Positions 41,501-54,212 of a DNA stretch of 64,000 bases are shown in pieces. Below the pieces are notes generated by a model, which was not told the DNA's origin, ran no database searches, and saw only the letters and a program-made list of their open reading frames with translations. Position numbers and translations under genes: made by a program. Origin of the DNA: Certhia americana (taxonomy: Eukaryota > Chordata > Aves > Passeriformes > Certhiidae); assembly GCA_018697195.1 (NCBI GenBank), contig CM031857.1, positions 55,308,683-55,372,682 of the forward strand, read 5' to 3'. Numbering within the stretch: the first letter of the stretch is position 1; each line of letters opens with the position of its first letter.

Positions 41501-42609
41501 AGTTGGGAAGCCTGCCAGCCTGAAAGCATGGGCAGGTGTATATAGCTTTGAGGTTGTGTGTACATATAAATGCAACAAAATCATCTAGTTTGTGGGTGTC
41601 ACTGCTTAAGAAGTGATCACTCTGGGACCCTTCAATGCCACATGTGTCAGTGCTGTCATTGAAGGAAATGAATCACATGCATTTACACCCAACCTCGTGT
41701 CCCACCCTTGCACCTAGCTGCAGTTCAGCCACAGCAGCGCCTCACAACAAACTCTCAGATAATTAACTGGAGACATCAGAAGAGTCTGCTTCAGTACTGC
41801 TGTGTGCTGCCTGTGGGTTCCCTCCAAAGCTTTTCCACCTAATGGCCTTTGCTGATAACTCACTTTTTTTCCCTATGTGCTGCTTGTTGGCACTTCTCTA
41901 AAACAGTGCTAATGATCTAATAAATATGAATTTGCAAGAGTGGATCGTCTCTTTTCAGCATAAGCTAACAATGTTATTACAGACTAGAGTGAAATACATT
42001 CTCTTTGCCACAAAGAACAGCTTTCCCACCAAATTGAAATAAACTGGAATGGGTAGAAAGTGTTACAGACCTTGCAATTGGATCACATTTTACTGGATTT
42101 TTACTGATGGGTGAGGTTAAATAAGGTATGAAATTCTGCCTTCTAGTTAATTGTTATGGCTTAAACATGAAAAAAAAAAGGAATAGAAATGACATTTCAG
42201 TCAGTGGGAGGAAAATAAGCAGGAAAAGAAACAAGGAAAACAGAAAATAAAACCAATGAGATTAAGAAGATCCAATGAGAATGCAGGGACCAAACCTCTG
42301 AGTTTGAGAGGGGCAGGCTAGCCCTGATGGCCTCATGTTGTTTCATTTTATTGTCCGGGAAATGCCATATGTGGCTGGGGGGAAGAAAGGCAATGATTCT
42401 AGGATTATTTATTGTCAGAGGCCATTTCTTGCTTCTTTTTGAAAACTGCAGTCTTACTACTGAGAACACTTTCTTCTGGAGACCAAGCATTTGGCAGCAG
42501 CAACCCTCAAATCAGCACTTGCAGCCTGTGGGATATGCTCACCTCTCTCCTGAAGCTCACCCCCTGTTTCACACACACTTGTCATTTCTGTAGTCCCCAC
42601 ATGATCAGG

Positions 42610-42852
42610 TCAACTCTTCATTTCATATACTCTTGAGGATGAGTCACTGAAGCTTTTTCTAGCAAAGCTGAATGCTAACCTCTTGGTTAAATTACCTGAA
42701 CTTTCTTCGTTCATGGGGAACTTCTGGAGTGAAAAAGAAAGTACCTTTCTAACAATGCTAGGAATAATGAAGTCTGATTTCTCTTTCACTGGAATCTCAT
42801 TTGGCTGACTTTGAGTCCTTGTTTTGGCTGAGGACTTTTCCCTCATTGCCAA
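42610..42852 (-). CDS. Unrecognised 80-codon ORF (low confidence)
   Basis: ATG-to-stop frame rich in Lys, Ser and Glu, with segments such as NEIPVKEKSDFIIPSIVRKV and LTKRLAFSFARKSFSDSSSR that look more protein-like than neighbouring chance ORFs. No domain, signal peptide or membrane segment is seen. No other exon could be linked to it. A GTAATT inside it could act as a donor. It could be a decayed gene or pseudogene fragment, or chance. Confidence 0.2.
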   Translation of the reverse strand: MAMREKSSAKTRTQSQPNEIPVKEKSDFIIPSIVRKVLSFSLQKFPMNEESSGNLTKRLAFSFARKSFSDSSSRVYEMKS

Positions 42853-45800
42853 CCTTACATATTAATGCTATGTTAACAGATGTGTAATACTTTTCAACGT
42901 GTAGAGGGCTGAAACTGAAAAAGGAACTACTCATCACCATGTGGAGAGATGAGTAGCAGACTCAAGATTATATTTCTTTGTTTTGCTTTCCTTGACCTTT
43001 TGTTCTGATCTCAGTGACTTATCAACTATGCCTCTGCTGAAGAAAACCCAGACATAAGAAGTCACTTGTGCCTGCCAGCTCATCATGGGCATTCAAGGCA
43101 TACAGAATCCTTTGCAGAAAGGAGCCCACTGCTATATTAGAAAGGAGAACAACTCAAAATCACTGAGATAACTACTCAATAAAACTCAGCTTTTGAAAAT
43201 CAAGACAGGTTATGCGAAGTGTCCTTGCAACTTGATGAGTTGTAAGTTTGGCATGACATTAGTTTTGAGCACTTGTGGTGAAGTCCTTTTCCCTCTTGCA
43301 AAACACTGTTGATCAAACCACAATTAGGGTCTTGATGAGGGACTTTGAACTGGTCTGTTAGAGCAGCAGGCAATTTCACACAAAGAGAAGCAAATGTACA
43401 AAGAATGGGTAGCAATTTCCTTTGGGTACAATATGTACTTAGCTGACATGCCTGTGGAGAACAAAAGGCCTGGATATTAATCCATCCTCTGCCTCTGCTG
43501 AGCAACAGTGTAAATTACTCCTGACAACCATTAAGAGGTGCTTCAGTCAAGCACCATAACCGTATAGCTCTTCACTAGAAAATTTGCTGATATTTTGAAA
43601 ACATTGTGATACTTCACTAGTCTCAGAAATCCTTGACAACTTGTCAAAGATAAGAGTCTAAGTCTCTGCACTAGTAATTACTCCTTTAACCTGCTAGAGA
43701 AAGTGCCAGATATTCACCTTCCTCTTAGGAAATGTGAAGTCTCTGGCAGATAATAACATCTTTCTAATTTAGAGCAATTGTCTGTTCTGATCCTCTCCAA
43801 TAATGTAGTTTCTGCTTTTGAGAGTGCTGGGAGAGTGCTGGCTGGTAGCAGATTTCCATTCTCCCACTGTTGTTAGTCTGTACTTGTAAACAGTGATCCA
43901 AAATAGAAACATGAGTGTTGTTTGAACGGCCAGTATTTGCTATAAAGAAAGTGGCTCAACAAGTAGGGGCAGATCCCACAGCCTCTGCTCAAGTGAGTCA
44001 TCTCCCTGCACACAAGTGGTGCTGTCAAGTTCTATAAGCCTGTCTGTGCAAGGCTCAAGGATCAGACTCATTGGCCTCCTGTCATCCATGGCATGGGAAC
44101 AAGGATGTGGATGGTTTTTGCATTTCTGATTCTCTGCATATTTGTGCAGGGGTTTGTGAATCTACTCTCAGTGGGTGAGAGTGTGTGAGGGAAAAATGCA
44201 AAAAAGGTGAAAATCAACAGAAAATTACAAGGCATCTTGCCCCACTTAGAGATCATCAAGGTTAACATGCCATTGCAAAAAGTAGTGCATTGAATATAAA
44301 AATGATTCCCTGAAAGAGTCATTAAAATTGCAGAGTCACGTAGCCAAACATCAAAGAAAGCCAAAGTTTAGGCTGCTGACACCCATTATTTCTGTACTTC
44401 TATGTTTCTGCATTATAATAAAGCCTTGAATGTCATGACTACATAGCATTTAGCTTGTTTTTCCATGGGAAGGAAGCCCTTGGGGTCACATTGTCTCTGT
44501 TGCTGTCTGCTTGACGGTGGCTCTGTCCTTAACTTTTGAAACTATCCATCAGTTTCAACCAAAGCCTAAAGGTACCGCCATAAATCTATGGAAATGAGAG
44601 ATCCAATTGAGGAAAGAGATGCTGCTACAGATGCAGTGAGAGAGAGCAAGAGCAGTAAACCTAGCTGTTAAGAGCTAACAGAGCAACCTGAGGGAGGAAA
44701 ATGCTAAAAATACTACAGGTATGAGAAAGGTCTCAGTTGGTCTCATGCTTTATTAAAACTCTGGTCACAGTCAAAGTTTTCTTCCTCTGTTCTCTAAATG
44801 GGATAAATATGTATTGTGGTGATTCTTTTTCAAAAGGTCACCCTGCAGGCTGGGTTCCTGCTGCTGCTCCCAGAGCCACTCACTTTTCTGCACAGCTCAG
44901 TCCCACACTGTCAGCATTTCCCTTAGGGGCACTGCTGCAGCACTGGCTTGGCCCACACTGTGGGAATTCCCTCATCCTCTGCCCTGCTTGCTGCTTTCCA
45001 TGAGCAGTGCTCCTTCACCAAACCATCTCTGGAGGTCTCAGTCAGAATGCCTGGCTTCCAAGAGAAGAGATTCAAGTCCTCTCCCACTGTGGAAATATAC
45101 AATAGAGTTATTATACAGCTGCCATGGGAGGTATTGGGAAGACACACTGCCACTCTCATGCAGTAAGTTGACAGGGAATGTACAAATCCCTGGGGGAGAG
45201 TAGTGCAGTTGGCTGCTGAGAGAGACGGGCCATGGTCAGCAGCAAATACAAGCAGAGATGGATAAGCAGTGGGGGGGCAGCCTGAAGCAGCTAAGCCTGA
45301 GACTGTCCTCCTTCCTCATTCTACAGATAGGAAACAGGCTCAGTGAAAGAGCAGCTCAGATGCTGCTTCCCTTATGGAGAGGAGCCTCCTGAAAGAGTGC
45401 AGAGGTGTTTTTCCCAGGCAGGGACTGAAAGACTGAAGGGGAGTCTAAGCTTCTCAGGAGTTTATAGATATGGATCATTGTTGCTACCCAAAAGTGAGCG
45501 CCTATTTTAAATTAGTGCTCAAACCCTGCTGTGTCCTATGAAACAGAATTTAAGATCTTCTGTGAAGCATGTCACAGTGTAACACCTTTATTTTTCAGAA
45601 ACCAGACCCAGTCGCATTCTGGCCCTCCTATTTGTAGTCTATGAAGCCTTTTGACTACAACATTGTAAGAGCCAAAGCTCTCAAGATAAAGATTCTTCTT
45701 ATGTACGTGTAATAGCTTTTCTGAAGCCAGCTGGTATATCTGAAGAAAGCAGATGAGTTTTGGGGAATGTATGCTCCTCAGGAAAGAGGACATGAATTTC

Positions 45801-47372
45801 AAACCTAACTGAATCTTGAGAACAAAAGTTCTGGGTTTAATTAGACCTGTGTCTGAGCTAGACATCTGACAGCACCTGTAGAATATAAAGACTGTATTAG
45901 TGGTTATACCCTAGGGGGAAAAGAGATGCAGGTAATTTGTAGAATAGTAGTAGCATGATGTAGAGCACTGGGAGATTGATAAATGGGAAAGATGCAGAGA
46001 GGAGGATGGTAATGTGTTCTAAAACATTAGTATTCATGAAAGTAATGAGATACAGTTCCCAGATTTACCTCACAAAGATATTGTAGGATTTTTTTTTTTT
46101 TGAGAATCAGGGCTGGAAGATCAGAAATAGAACAACTACACTGTAAGAAATGTTGCCTGTTGGAAGCATTTCATCCCAGCAGACTCTTCAAAAGAGTTGA
46201 AGACTGTATCTTTTGACAGGCTGAGAAAGAAGATTTCTTCTGCTTTTGCAAAGTTGTGCCTAGTGCATTTCAAATTCCCAAGTATTTGGCAGATTTTCAC
46301 TGTCTCATATTAGCTGCTAAACCAAGAATTCCTCCTGGTGGGGAGTTTTTAATTTGGCTTTGTAAACAAGAGTACTCAATTGCTAATTGAGGGGGTAGAG
46401 CAGTCAAAATAGGATGATGCTTCAGCTGCCTATATCATCTCACTTGCTGTTGATTTGGATTGATTGGTTTGGGTGATTGATTTGGATGTTGGTCGAGATT
46501 CCTGCTTTTTCTGTGCGCTTAAACCTGGATGAGACTTGTAACCACAAGTCCACTTGTCCATGTCCCAGGAGGTATCAATTTGTTGGGCTGTGCCCATCTT
46601 TGTGTGCTAGAGAAAATCACCACCAACTGGTGGGTGACCAGGCAGCTCCTTCCACACTCATTTTTTCAGAACCCTGATGAGCAGGATTCATAAATAGGTA
46701 TGGGACAGAAATTTCACTAGTTGTCCCAGCTGATGATGGTGATACATCATTTCGTCCTAGAACTTGAGAAGGCAAAGGGGATCTCCCCACATCCTTTAAG
46801 AGAGCAGGTCACGAGATTCCTACTGGTCAGCTCAGCCACACAGATGGAGAAGTCTGATCTTCTGGGGTGGACAAGTTCCCTACTTACAGATCTACTCATC
46901 CTGGCATTGCTGCAGCCCCTGCATGGGGAAGCAGACCTCAGCCAGCCTCCTTGCCTGGGGTACAACATTACCAGAGCAGGTCTTGGGGAGATGCTTCTTA
47001 GGCACCAACACATTTCTTCTCAGCATTTGTGACCTGACAGGGTTGAAGGCTTGTAGTTGGGGGTATATTTGGTAAAAAAAAAAAAACAAACCAAAAAACT
47101 CCTTATGTTAGTAAGAGTCCCAAATTTGCCTCTCCCAAATTTAAGTCCGAATTCCAAACCAGAGATTTTTAGCATACAGTGGTAGGAACTCTTCAGTATT
47201 GGCAGTGCTGAGATTTGTGCTCTGAAATACTAAAAAAGTCACATTGATGTGACATTTTGTGACACAGGGTCTTGTTGGTGAATCAGAGCTGATATCTGGA
47301 GTAGATAACACCAGCTTCCAGGAAAGCTGCAAATACCTGGAAAGGTAGGCCTCCTGCTACCAAGGTTTTCAG

Positions 47373-47963
47373 ATGTTTGCATTTAGTGTCATTGTAGAGC
47401 CCCTTCTGCTTCCTGGCCATGCACTTGTCCTGCTAAAGTATCAATACTGGGCCAAAACCTCCTCAAAACTATCCCCCCAAAACCCTGGTCTTGTGCTAGA
47501 TTCTGTCCTAACAGCTCAGCCTGGCACTTCTGTGCCTCTCCCCACTGAGTTCCCTGTTCTGAAAAGGTGTTGGAGAGAAGATGTTGGACCAGGGGAAGCA
47601 GCAGGGCCACAACCTGTGAGTGTGTCCTGGGAGGGTTTTGTGGAAGGCTGGCATTTTTGGTGTGGGCTCCCTGCCAGTACACAGCATGATTATGACTGGA
47701 AGAACTACACAAAGTATTCAGTGATGGCCTTAAGTTTCTCTGCTGCTGGAAATTCCCTCTGTGGACAACAATATATGCATCAAAGGATTAAAGTATCACA
47801 CTCAGTATGTGATTGTGGGTGCATCCTCTCACTCCTCTTTTCCTCTCTTGTGCTGGTTTTGAAGAGGCAATTAAAATCCAATGACTTTTGTCACAGATGG
47901 TGCAGAGGTCTACAGCACCTGACCCATGTGACTCCATACAAGAAGTGCCACTTGGCTCAGTGA
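47373..47963 (+). CDS. Unrecognised 196-codon ORF (low confidence)
   Basis: One of the longest ORFs outside recognised elements, beginning at an ATG. It shows two hydrophobic patches (residues about 3-22 and 150-165), scattered Cys and Trp, and no motif I know. Local GC is higher than the surroundings, which lengthens chance ORFs. Could be part of an old element or a lineage-specific transcript. Confidence 0.15.
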   Translation: MFAFSVIVEPLLLPGHALVLLKYQYWAKTSSKLSPQNPGLVLDSVLTAQPGTSVPLPTEFPVLKRCWREDVGPGEAAGPQPVSVSWEGFVEGWHFWCGLPASTQHDYDWKNYTKYSVMALSFSAAGNSLCGQQYMHQRIKVSHSVCDCGCILSLLFSSLVLVLKRQLKSNDFCHRWCRGLQHLTHVTPYKKCHLAQ

Positions 47964-48964
47964 CAGCAGCCCAGCTCTCTCGTGGTTGCCACAGAGATGA
48001 AGTCTGAGAAGCCTTTATTCCTTTATTTCCCTAGAAGAACACAGGATGGCTTTGAGGCAACAGCCAAGCCTAACTGGTACTGGTGCAATCTGGAGAACTC
48101 ATGGATCCTCTCAGACGAGCACGCAGGGAAGGTCAGATCTGTGTGGTGTGAGCACCAAAGAGCTGTGCATTCGTGAGGTTCCTGGGCTCTTGAGTCATAA
48201 TTCCAGTTGGAAAGCCACCTATGATAATTTTGAATTAGCTGACTTCTATCTGGCAGTGAGTCAGGAAGGTTCACCTGCAGTGGATGAATTCCTTGTTCCT
48301 GCCACTTAGCCTCAGTAGGCTGATGTGGAAGGGCAGAAGGTGAGAAACCACCAGCAGAGCAGCTGGGGTAATTTGCACACCTGGCATTTTGTGTGCACTT
48401 TGTTTTCCATATCAGACCCCTTATTTGTATTCTGCTCACATGATGATAAAGGCTGAGCTTTACCTAGGTGTCAGAAGATGGAAGTTACCTTGGAAACAAC
48501 AGGAACACCTTCATGGATTCTTGACAGCTTCCCCCTGGCCACAGGCTTTGTACATACCAGCAGCCAGCTGGTTTCCTTTTCCTGAAGTTGCTGCTTTTCC
48601 ATTGTGCCTTTTCTCCCTCAGTGGGAACTGACCACTTTGATTTACCATCTCCTGGTGCTGTGGGGCATTAGATGAGGAGTGGTGCTGCACTGAGAAGCAG
48701 CAGTAGGAACTTGGCTTGCTTGCCTTCACACTGCTCAGATGTCCCTCTAGGGCAGGCCAACTCTTCATTGCCCTGACAGGAGAGGTGCAAAGCAGCAGAA
48801 AAGAGGGAACTCCAAGCAGTGGAAAGGATCATTAGGCTTCCATGGCCTCAGTGCCAGCGATGAGTGAGGCCCTGCAGAGCAGACACAGACCCTCTTGTTG
48901 GTCACAGAGAAACACCCAGAGGTATTTACAATAAGATGGTGGGTATAAGGCTCATTGAGGGATG

Positions 48965-49280
48965 TGGTGGGAAAAACATTTTTGGGATTATCTACAATTT
49001 GTTTTGGGATGTTTTCCAAGGGCTGTGGGAATGTACAAGACTTAGTTCAGGATGTTGGGGATGGATTAAAGGTAGGGGAAGGAAGGAATTGAGGTGGATT
49101 TGAAAGGAGCAAGTATGGAAAAAATGGAGTATAAAAAGGGCAGGTCACTGTACTTGCCTGAGCCCTGCCTGCACTTGATCACTCCAATCTGTTCTGTATT
49201 CTCATTAAAACCTATTTTTATCTGGTTCAAACCAGAGTGTTCTTTCTGGTCTGAGTGGGTGTGTGTGAGTACAGCCAACA
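48965..49280 (+). mobile_element. Probable compact ERV solo LTR
   Basis: About 316 bp beginning TGGTGGGAAAAACA and ending CCAACA, a near inverted repeat of the start. A strong TATAAAAA at 49130-49137 and ATTAAA at 49204-49209 are spaced like a retroviral promoter and poly(A) signal. Flanking 5-mers GGATG and TGATG agree at four of five bases. No viral coding sequence is next to it. Exact borders are inferred. Confidence 0.6.
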
Positions 49281-50355
49281 TGATGCTGGACTGGTTGGCG
49301 AGCAGCAGAAGAGGGCTGAGTGGTGCAGCTGCAGCAGGGCTGTGAGCTGGGGGCTTGCATGTCCAGGTACCAGCAAGGCTCTCTGAGAGAGACAGTCAAG
49401 TAAGGGAGAAGATGTAATTTGCCCCAAGCAAATTTTGTCAAACTACTGGCCAGGTGTCGTATGTGCAAGGACAATTGGCTACAGCCCTATGAATTGAAGC
49501 AGGTGGCTGCAATGTTAAGCATCTGAGAGACTTCTTTTCATCCACTTCTTTTTTTCCCCCTTCCTTTAAATCTGTTTATGAGAATTGTTTTTGAATATTT
49601 ATGTTTGGAATAATTATTTGGAAGAAGTCACAGCTGCATCTGCTCCTGCTGAAGTGACAGTTTGTGCTGCTGTCTCCTAGAGACCTTAAATTCCCACTCT
49701 GAAAGGAAGACCTTGTTTTTTAAAACTAAAGCTTGATTTCCATGCTGATTTGAAATGGGTGCAATTTCAAAGAGCAATGGGACTTATTACTGGTTTCAGG
49801 ACCAATGTAAAAAAACAGATGAACAGAACCAGTGGCTGTTGCAGTGACAGCCACTTTGGGAGGACCCCGAAGTGGCTGCTATGAAAAAATCAGCCCTGCA
49901 TGGGTAATGCCTCAGCCTTCGAGTCACGTTTGAAAAGAACAGAAATGCCACATTTGTGTGAGATACTGTTGGGAGCTGCTACTTCCCATGCATCTGCCAG
50001 AGCTGGAAGCATCAGAAAGATGCATTTCAGAGGTGCACAACAACAGAGACTTGCAATTGTGCTCCTCAACCATCTTTGTGAGCACATGAGAAAAATCTGA
50101 AGAGGTTGCCTGAAAGGCACTGAATAACTTCTTGGGTTTTCCCCAGCATATAAACCACTGCACGCAATTCATAAGAACAGGAAAAACACATGCACGTGTT
50201 TTGAGAATTAGGTAATTATGCAATTAGAAACTATATGCACTGTATGCAAGGTAAGTTGCAGGAGTTGATGATGCACGCACAGGAAGTTTTCAGATTCTGA
50301 TTTTTAATGCTATGTGACTCTTAAATCAGCATGTGATTTGTAATTGGCTGGACAT

Positions 50356-50982
50356 TGTACGGGGTTGGGTTTCTTTCTTACAGAATTTTTTCCCCGAAGT
50401 TGCTAGGGACCTAGTTGCTGGATATGGGCACTTGTGGGTACTTCAGAAAACAAAGCGGTGGCCAAGCCCAGGGGGAAGGAGGGCATCTGGTTGCACTTTC
50501 TCTGATCCAGGGAGTTTTTCTCTCCGAGGGGCAGAGATACCGTGGGATTTTGAAGCAGGTAAAGGACAGGGCTGGCCCAGCTGGGCTCTCTCGCCTTTTG
50601 GCATCAGAGGGAGCAGCCAGGCTGTCGGTTTTTACTGCGGGGAGATTTCCCCCGCACCGCTGGAGCTCAGCCCTGAGGGACCTACCGCCGTCTGTCTGTC
50701 CGTGTGTGCCCCGGGAATTCGGAACCTCGCCTCTCCCTGCCCTGCCGGGAGCCGCTGCCCCGTGCCCGCTGTTCCTTCGGTTCTGCTCTGGGTTTCCCCA
50801 GGCCGTGTCCCGCAGCTCCTGCCTTGCCGGGACATTCCACAGCTCCAGCGATCGCCGCCGAGCTCCTGGTATATCCCGGCCATCCCTCGGGATTTGGGCT
50901 GTCCCCAGCCCAGCCGGCTGTGACGGTGACTGCCCCAAAGGGGAGAGAGAGAGCCCGGGCCGGGAGAGCCGGGACTGGGTCC
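50356..50982 (+). mobile_element. CpG-rich block, probable 5' body of an LTR
   Basis: Begins TGTACGGGGTTGGG, similar to the TGTCAGGGGTTGC start of the LTR at 27842, and runs into the minisatellite and LTR 3' end described next. Bases about 50640-50985 are rich in undecayed CpG, unusual for the surroundings, which suggests a young insertion or an unmethylated element. Without the minisatellite the element would be about 800 bp, near the 739 bp of the related copy. Open frames of 190 or so codons on both strands reflect the high GC. The LTR assignment of this block is inference. Confidence 0.5.
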
Positions 50983-51537
50983 GTGTTTGCTGTTAATGCC
51001 ATGGCTATTGCTGCTGTTCTGTTTGCTGTTAATGCCATGGCTATTGCTGCTGCTGTTTGCTGTTAGTGCCATGGCTATTGCTGCTGTTGTGTTTGCTGTT
51101 AGTGCCATGGCTATTGCTGCTGCTGTTCTGTTTGCTGTTAATGCCATGGCTATTGCTGCTGCTGTTTGCTGTTAATGCCATGGCTATTGCTGCTGTTCTG
51201 TTTGCTGTTAATGCCATGGCTATTGCTGCTGTTCTGTTTGCTGTTAATGCCATGGCTATTGCTGCTGTTCTGTTTGCTGTTAGTGCCATGGCTATTGCTG
51301 CTGCTGTTCTGTTTGCTGTTAATGCCATGACTATTGCTGCTGTTCTGTTTGCTGTTAGTGCCATGGCTATTGCTGCTGTTGTTTGCTGTTAATGCCATGG
51401 CTATTGCTGCTGTTGTTTGCTGTTAATGCCACGGCTATTGCTGCTGCTGTTCTGTTTGCCTTGTTAGTGCCATGGCTATTGCTGCTGTTCTGTTTGCCCT
51501 GTTAGTGCCATGGCTATTGCTGCTGCTGTTCTGTTTG
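50983..51537 (+). repeat. 36-bp minisatellite, about 15 copies
   Basis: Tandem array with the core GCCATGGCTATTGCTGCTG followed by TT(C)TGTTTGCTGTTARTG. Core starts are near 50998, 51034, 51068, 51104, 51142, 51177, 51212, 51248, 51285, 51324, 51359, 51394, 51428, 51468 and 51507. Unit length varies by a few bases (about 34-39), mainly by gain or loss of a GCT and a CT, so reading frame is not conserved. Units differ at few positions (A/G in TTARTG, one ATGACT, one CCACGG). The long alanine/valine-rich frames over it are repeat artefacts. Confidence 0.95.
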
Positions 51538-51710
51538 TCCTGTTAGACACACCAGTAAAGAACTGTTATTCCTATCCTTGTATCTTTGCCTGAGAGCCCC
51601 TTAATTTCAAATTTATAACAATTCAGTGGGAAGGGGAGTTTACATTCTCCATTCTAAGGGGAGAAGGCCCCTGCCTTCCCCAGCAGACACCTCTCTTTCA
51701 AACTAAGATA
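51538..51710 (+). mobile_element. LTR 3' end fused to the minisatellite
   Basis: From CCTGTTAGACACACCAGTAA onward, with AAAGAACTGTTATTCCTATC, TTTGCCTGAGAGCCCCTTAA and a CTTTCAAACTAAGATA terminus. It aligns by eye with the last 150 bp of the solo LTR at 27842-28580. Confidence 0.8.
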
Positions 51711-53528
51711 TAAATAACAATAATTTATATTTCAGAAACAAAACAACTCCCCAAGCTCAATTAACCCTGGACTCTTGGAATCTTCTGGAGCATTTTAACT
51801 CTTCTGTTAAGTGGAAAACCCCTTTTCCTATTGGACAGAAATATATCAATATTTCATCTCAATGTTTCTTTCTAGAAGAAAGGTGTTTCTACACTGCCTT
51901 TTTGGTGCTATCAATATGATGCCATCAAAGCCCTAAATAAAACACATATCTATTGCTGTTGATTATTTGGGAAATGCAGTTCATCCCAGAAAAGTCAACA
52001 TGCACAGGGCATCCACCAATACCCATTCAGGAACAGCAAATGCAAAAAATAACTCCACAAATAGGTGTTTACATTTGAAGAGCGTAGACAGAGATTTTAC
52101 CCAGGTATTACTGTATCATATTCTAACAACATTTCCCATCTCAGACAGCATGGCAGCTCAATATATTTGTCCTGAAGACACATATAAAGCAATCAGTAAG
52201 TTTTCTTGAAACGTCTTTATTGCTTTTAATTGTTTCTTGGTAACAGCAAACTCAATGATTGTTCTTTGGTTCTTTTCCTTTTCTTTTTTTGCTATTAACA
52301 TATAATGTTCCTTAAAATTTAAACACCCAATTTATCATACACCTACCACAAAAACCTTCTTTTTAGACTATACTATGAATTACACATCTATTTAACATTT
52401 CAGAAGGAGGGAGACCTCACTCTTGAGTAGGAACATTCAACATCTGTATAAATAAAGGACATATATGCCAACAGAAATCAAAAGCAAGCACACTAAAATC
52501 TAGGCTGGTAGAATTTTCACATCCAGGAAAACCTCCCTGGCATTCTTTTTTTTACAAAACAGGATTTCCTAATAAGCCTGGAGTCAGTATGTTGTGACAT
52601 GGGCTGGCATTGCAGAATAGCAACAGCATACATTAAATCTGTGTTGGGAGATGGTTACCAGAAACACAGCATAGTAATTATGGTGAAGATTTTCTGTGAA
52701 ATAGATTCTGGCTTTTCAAATGAGATTCTGAAATAAACACCTCCTAACATTTTAGCAGAAATGCTTTAGAACTTGTCCAAATTGTAGAAGATCTCATCTT
52801 TTCCCATAGAAGCTTACAGAGCTTGTAATTTACAGTGTGACTGCTTGTTCTAAGGACTATTTTAGGGAGTGGCTTGGTATGAGTAAAAGATGAGTTTGTA
52901 TATTAATTCAGTAATTAATTTACAATTTATTTACAGTTCAAAGTAAATAAAAAGCAATAAAAAGCTTAACTTGAACTCTCAACAACTCCACTTTCCCCCA
53001 CCTCAAGTTCATCACACAAACATCATCTAGCCTTTATAAAGCTGAGGTGGGGAGGGTGAAAAAGAGTCAAAACCCAAGTTCCCAGCTTGCACCAAGGCTT
53101 CATTAATTAGAACCACGTGTCCCACAGGTGAGAGAGTAGTGCATGATGGCAAAGGGGCTGCTGCCTTCCCGTTATGAGAGCCTCCTCTGAAACATGGCCT
53201 TGGACAGGGCAGGAGACCATGATGGGGCCAGGTAGGGCAGAGAGCAAACAGCAAACCGGATCTGGCCATCTGTGACACCTCATGACAAGTCCCAAGTTTG
53301 GAGGAGGAGCCAAAGACCAAAAATCAAAACCGAGCACAGAACATCATCAATAACAACATTTTTATACAAGCAGCCCTCATCCTTGCTTCAGACTTTGAGC
53401 AAGGACTGCATGATGCGCTCATCAAGTAATTTTTTCTCAGCTGTGAAGATTCAGCTAGTCATGCCATGCTCACCCTGTCATCACTTTAGCTGCCTACAAA
53501 AATCCCAGACATTTCTAATACTGCTTTT

Positions 53529-53588
53529 CCAATAAAGAAATCTACATTCCAATAAAGAAATTTACATTTCCAATAAAGAATTCTACAG
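53529..53588 (+). repeat. Three-unit direct repeat of about 20 bp
   Basis: Units begin CCAATAAAGAAATCTACATT at 53529 and recur at 53549 and 53570 with a few changes. Confidence 0.92.
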
Positions 53589-54212
53589 AAGGTAGAATCT
53601 TAACGAGGCTTTGCTTGTTGAGTTAAAAAAGCATGAGGCGAGAGAAGTCTGTATTAAGGGAAGAAAAATAAATAGCCCTTATTTAAACCCTCCTCTTGAA
53701 GGCTCAGAAACTGAAAACTGATAAAAAGCAAACACAATACAAAATCAGTCTCTCTCCTGAAGGTAGCAGATTTTTCAGCTAGCAAAATAAATTGTCCATT
53801 AAAAAAAAAGAGTGGTAACTAAATACATTCCACGTAAGCACTCATTTGTAACATTGGAAACTCTCCAAGACCTCTCAGCATATGAAGCCTGTGTCTCAAG
53901 CTCACACACAAATGCAACACAATAACACCAAGTTTTTAACTATTCATTTCTGGAGCTTGTTAGGTCACTTCTCCATAAAACATGAAGTAACCCAGAAACC
54001 ATCTCTCAGGATAGCCTTTTTTCAAATTACAGGATTTTTTTTCAAATTACAGCAAACCCCACAGTACTTATACTTCCAAACAAATTACCAGCATCTCATT
54101 ATTTTTTTTTATTTTATTGTTTTCATGTATAGGTATTTTCAGTAACTGCTTAAGAAGGATCCTAAACATTTGAGACAAAACGTGAAAGCACAGGTCTAAT
54201 TTTAAATAATTA

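Larger units (their letters stand above)
36546..50355. other. Intergenic DNA between GTF2F2 and GPALPP1
   Basis: No gene known from this synteny block is expected here. Besides two CR1 copies and one LTR (listed separately) it holds unique-looking DNA: 38568-48964 has no recognised element, a few ORFs that look better than random (42610-42852 minus, 47373-47963 plus) and no visible exon chain. Between 49281 and 50355 I see nothing. Confidence 0.6.

Noticed and set aside
44068..45865. 97-98 codon minus-strand ORFs
   Set aside because: Hydrophobic, AT-driven composition, no motif, no splice or promoter context; treated as chance.
50983..51537. Ala/Val/Met-rich repeat protein, or a CRISPR-like array
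   Set aside because: Units change length by numbers not divisible by three and follow each other without unique spacers, so it is a minisatellite.
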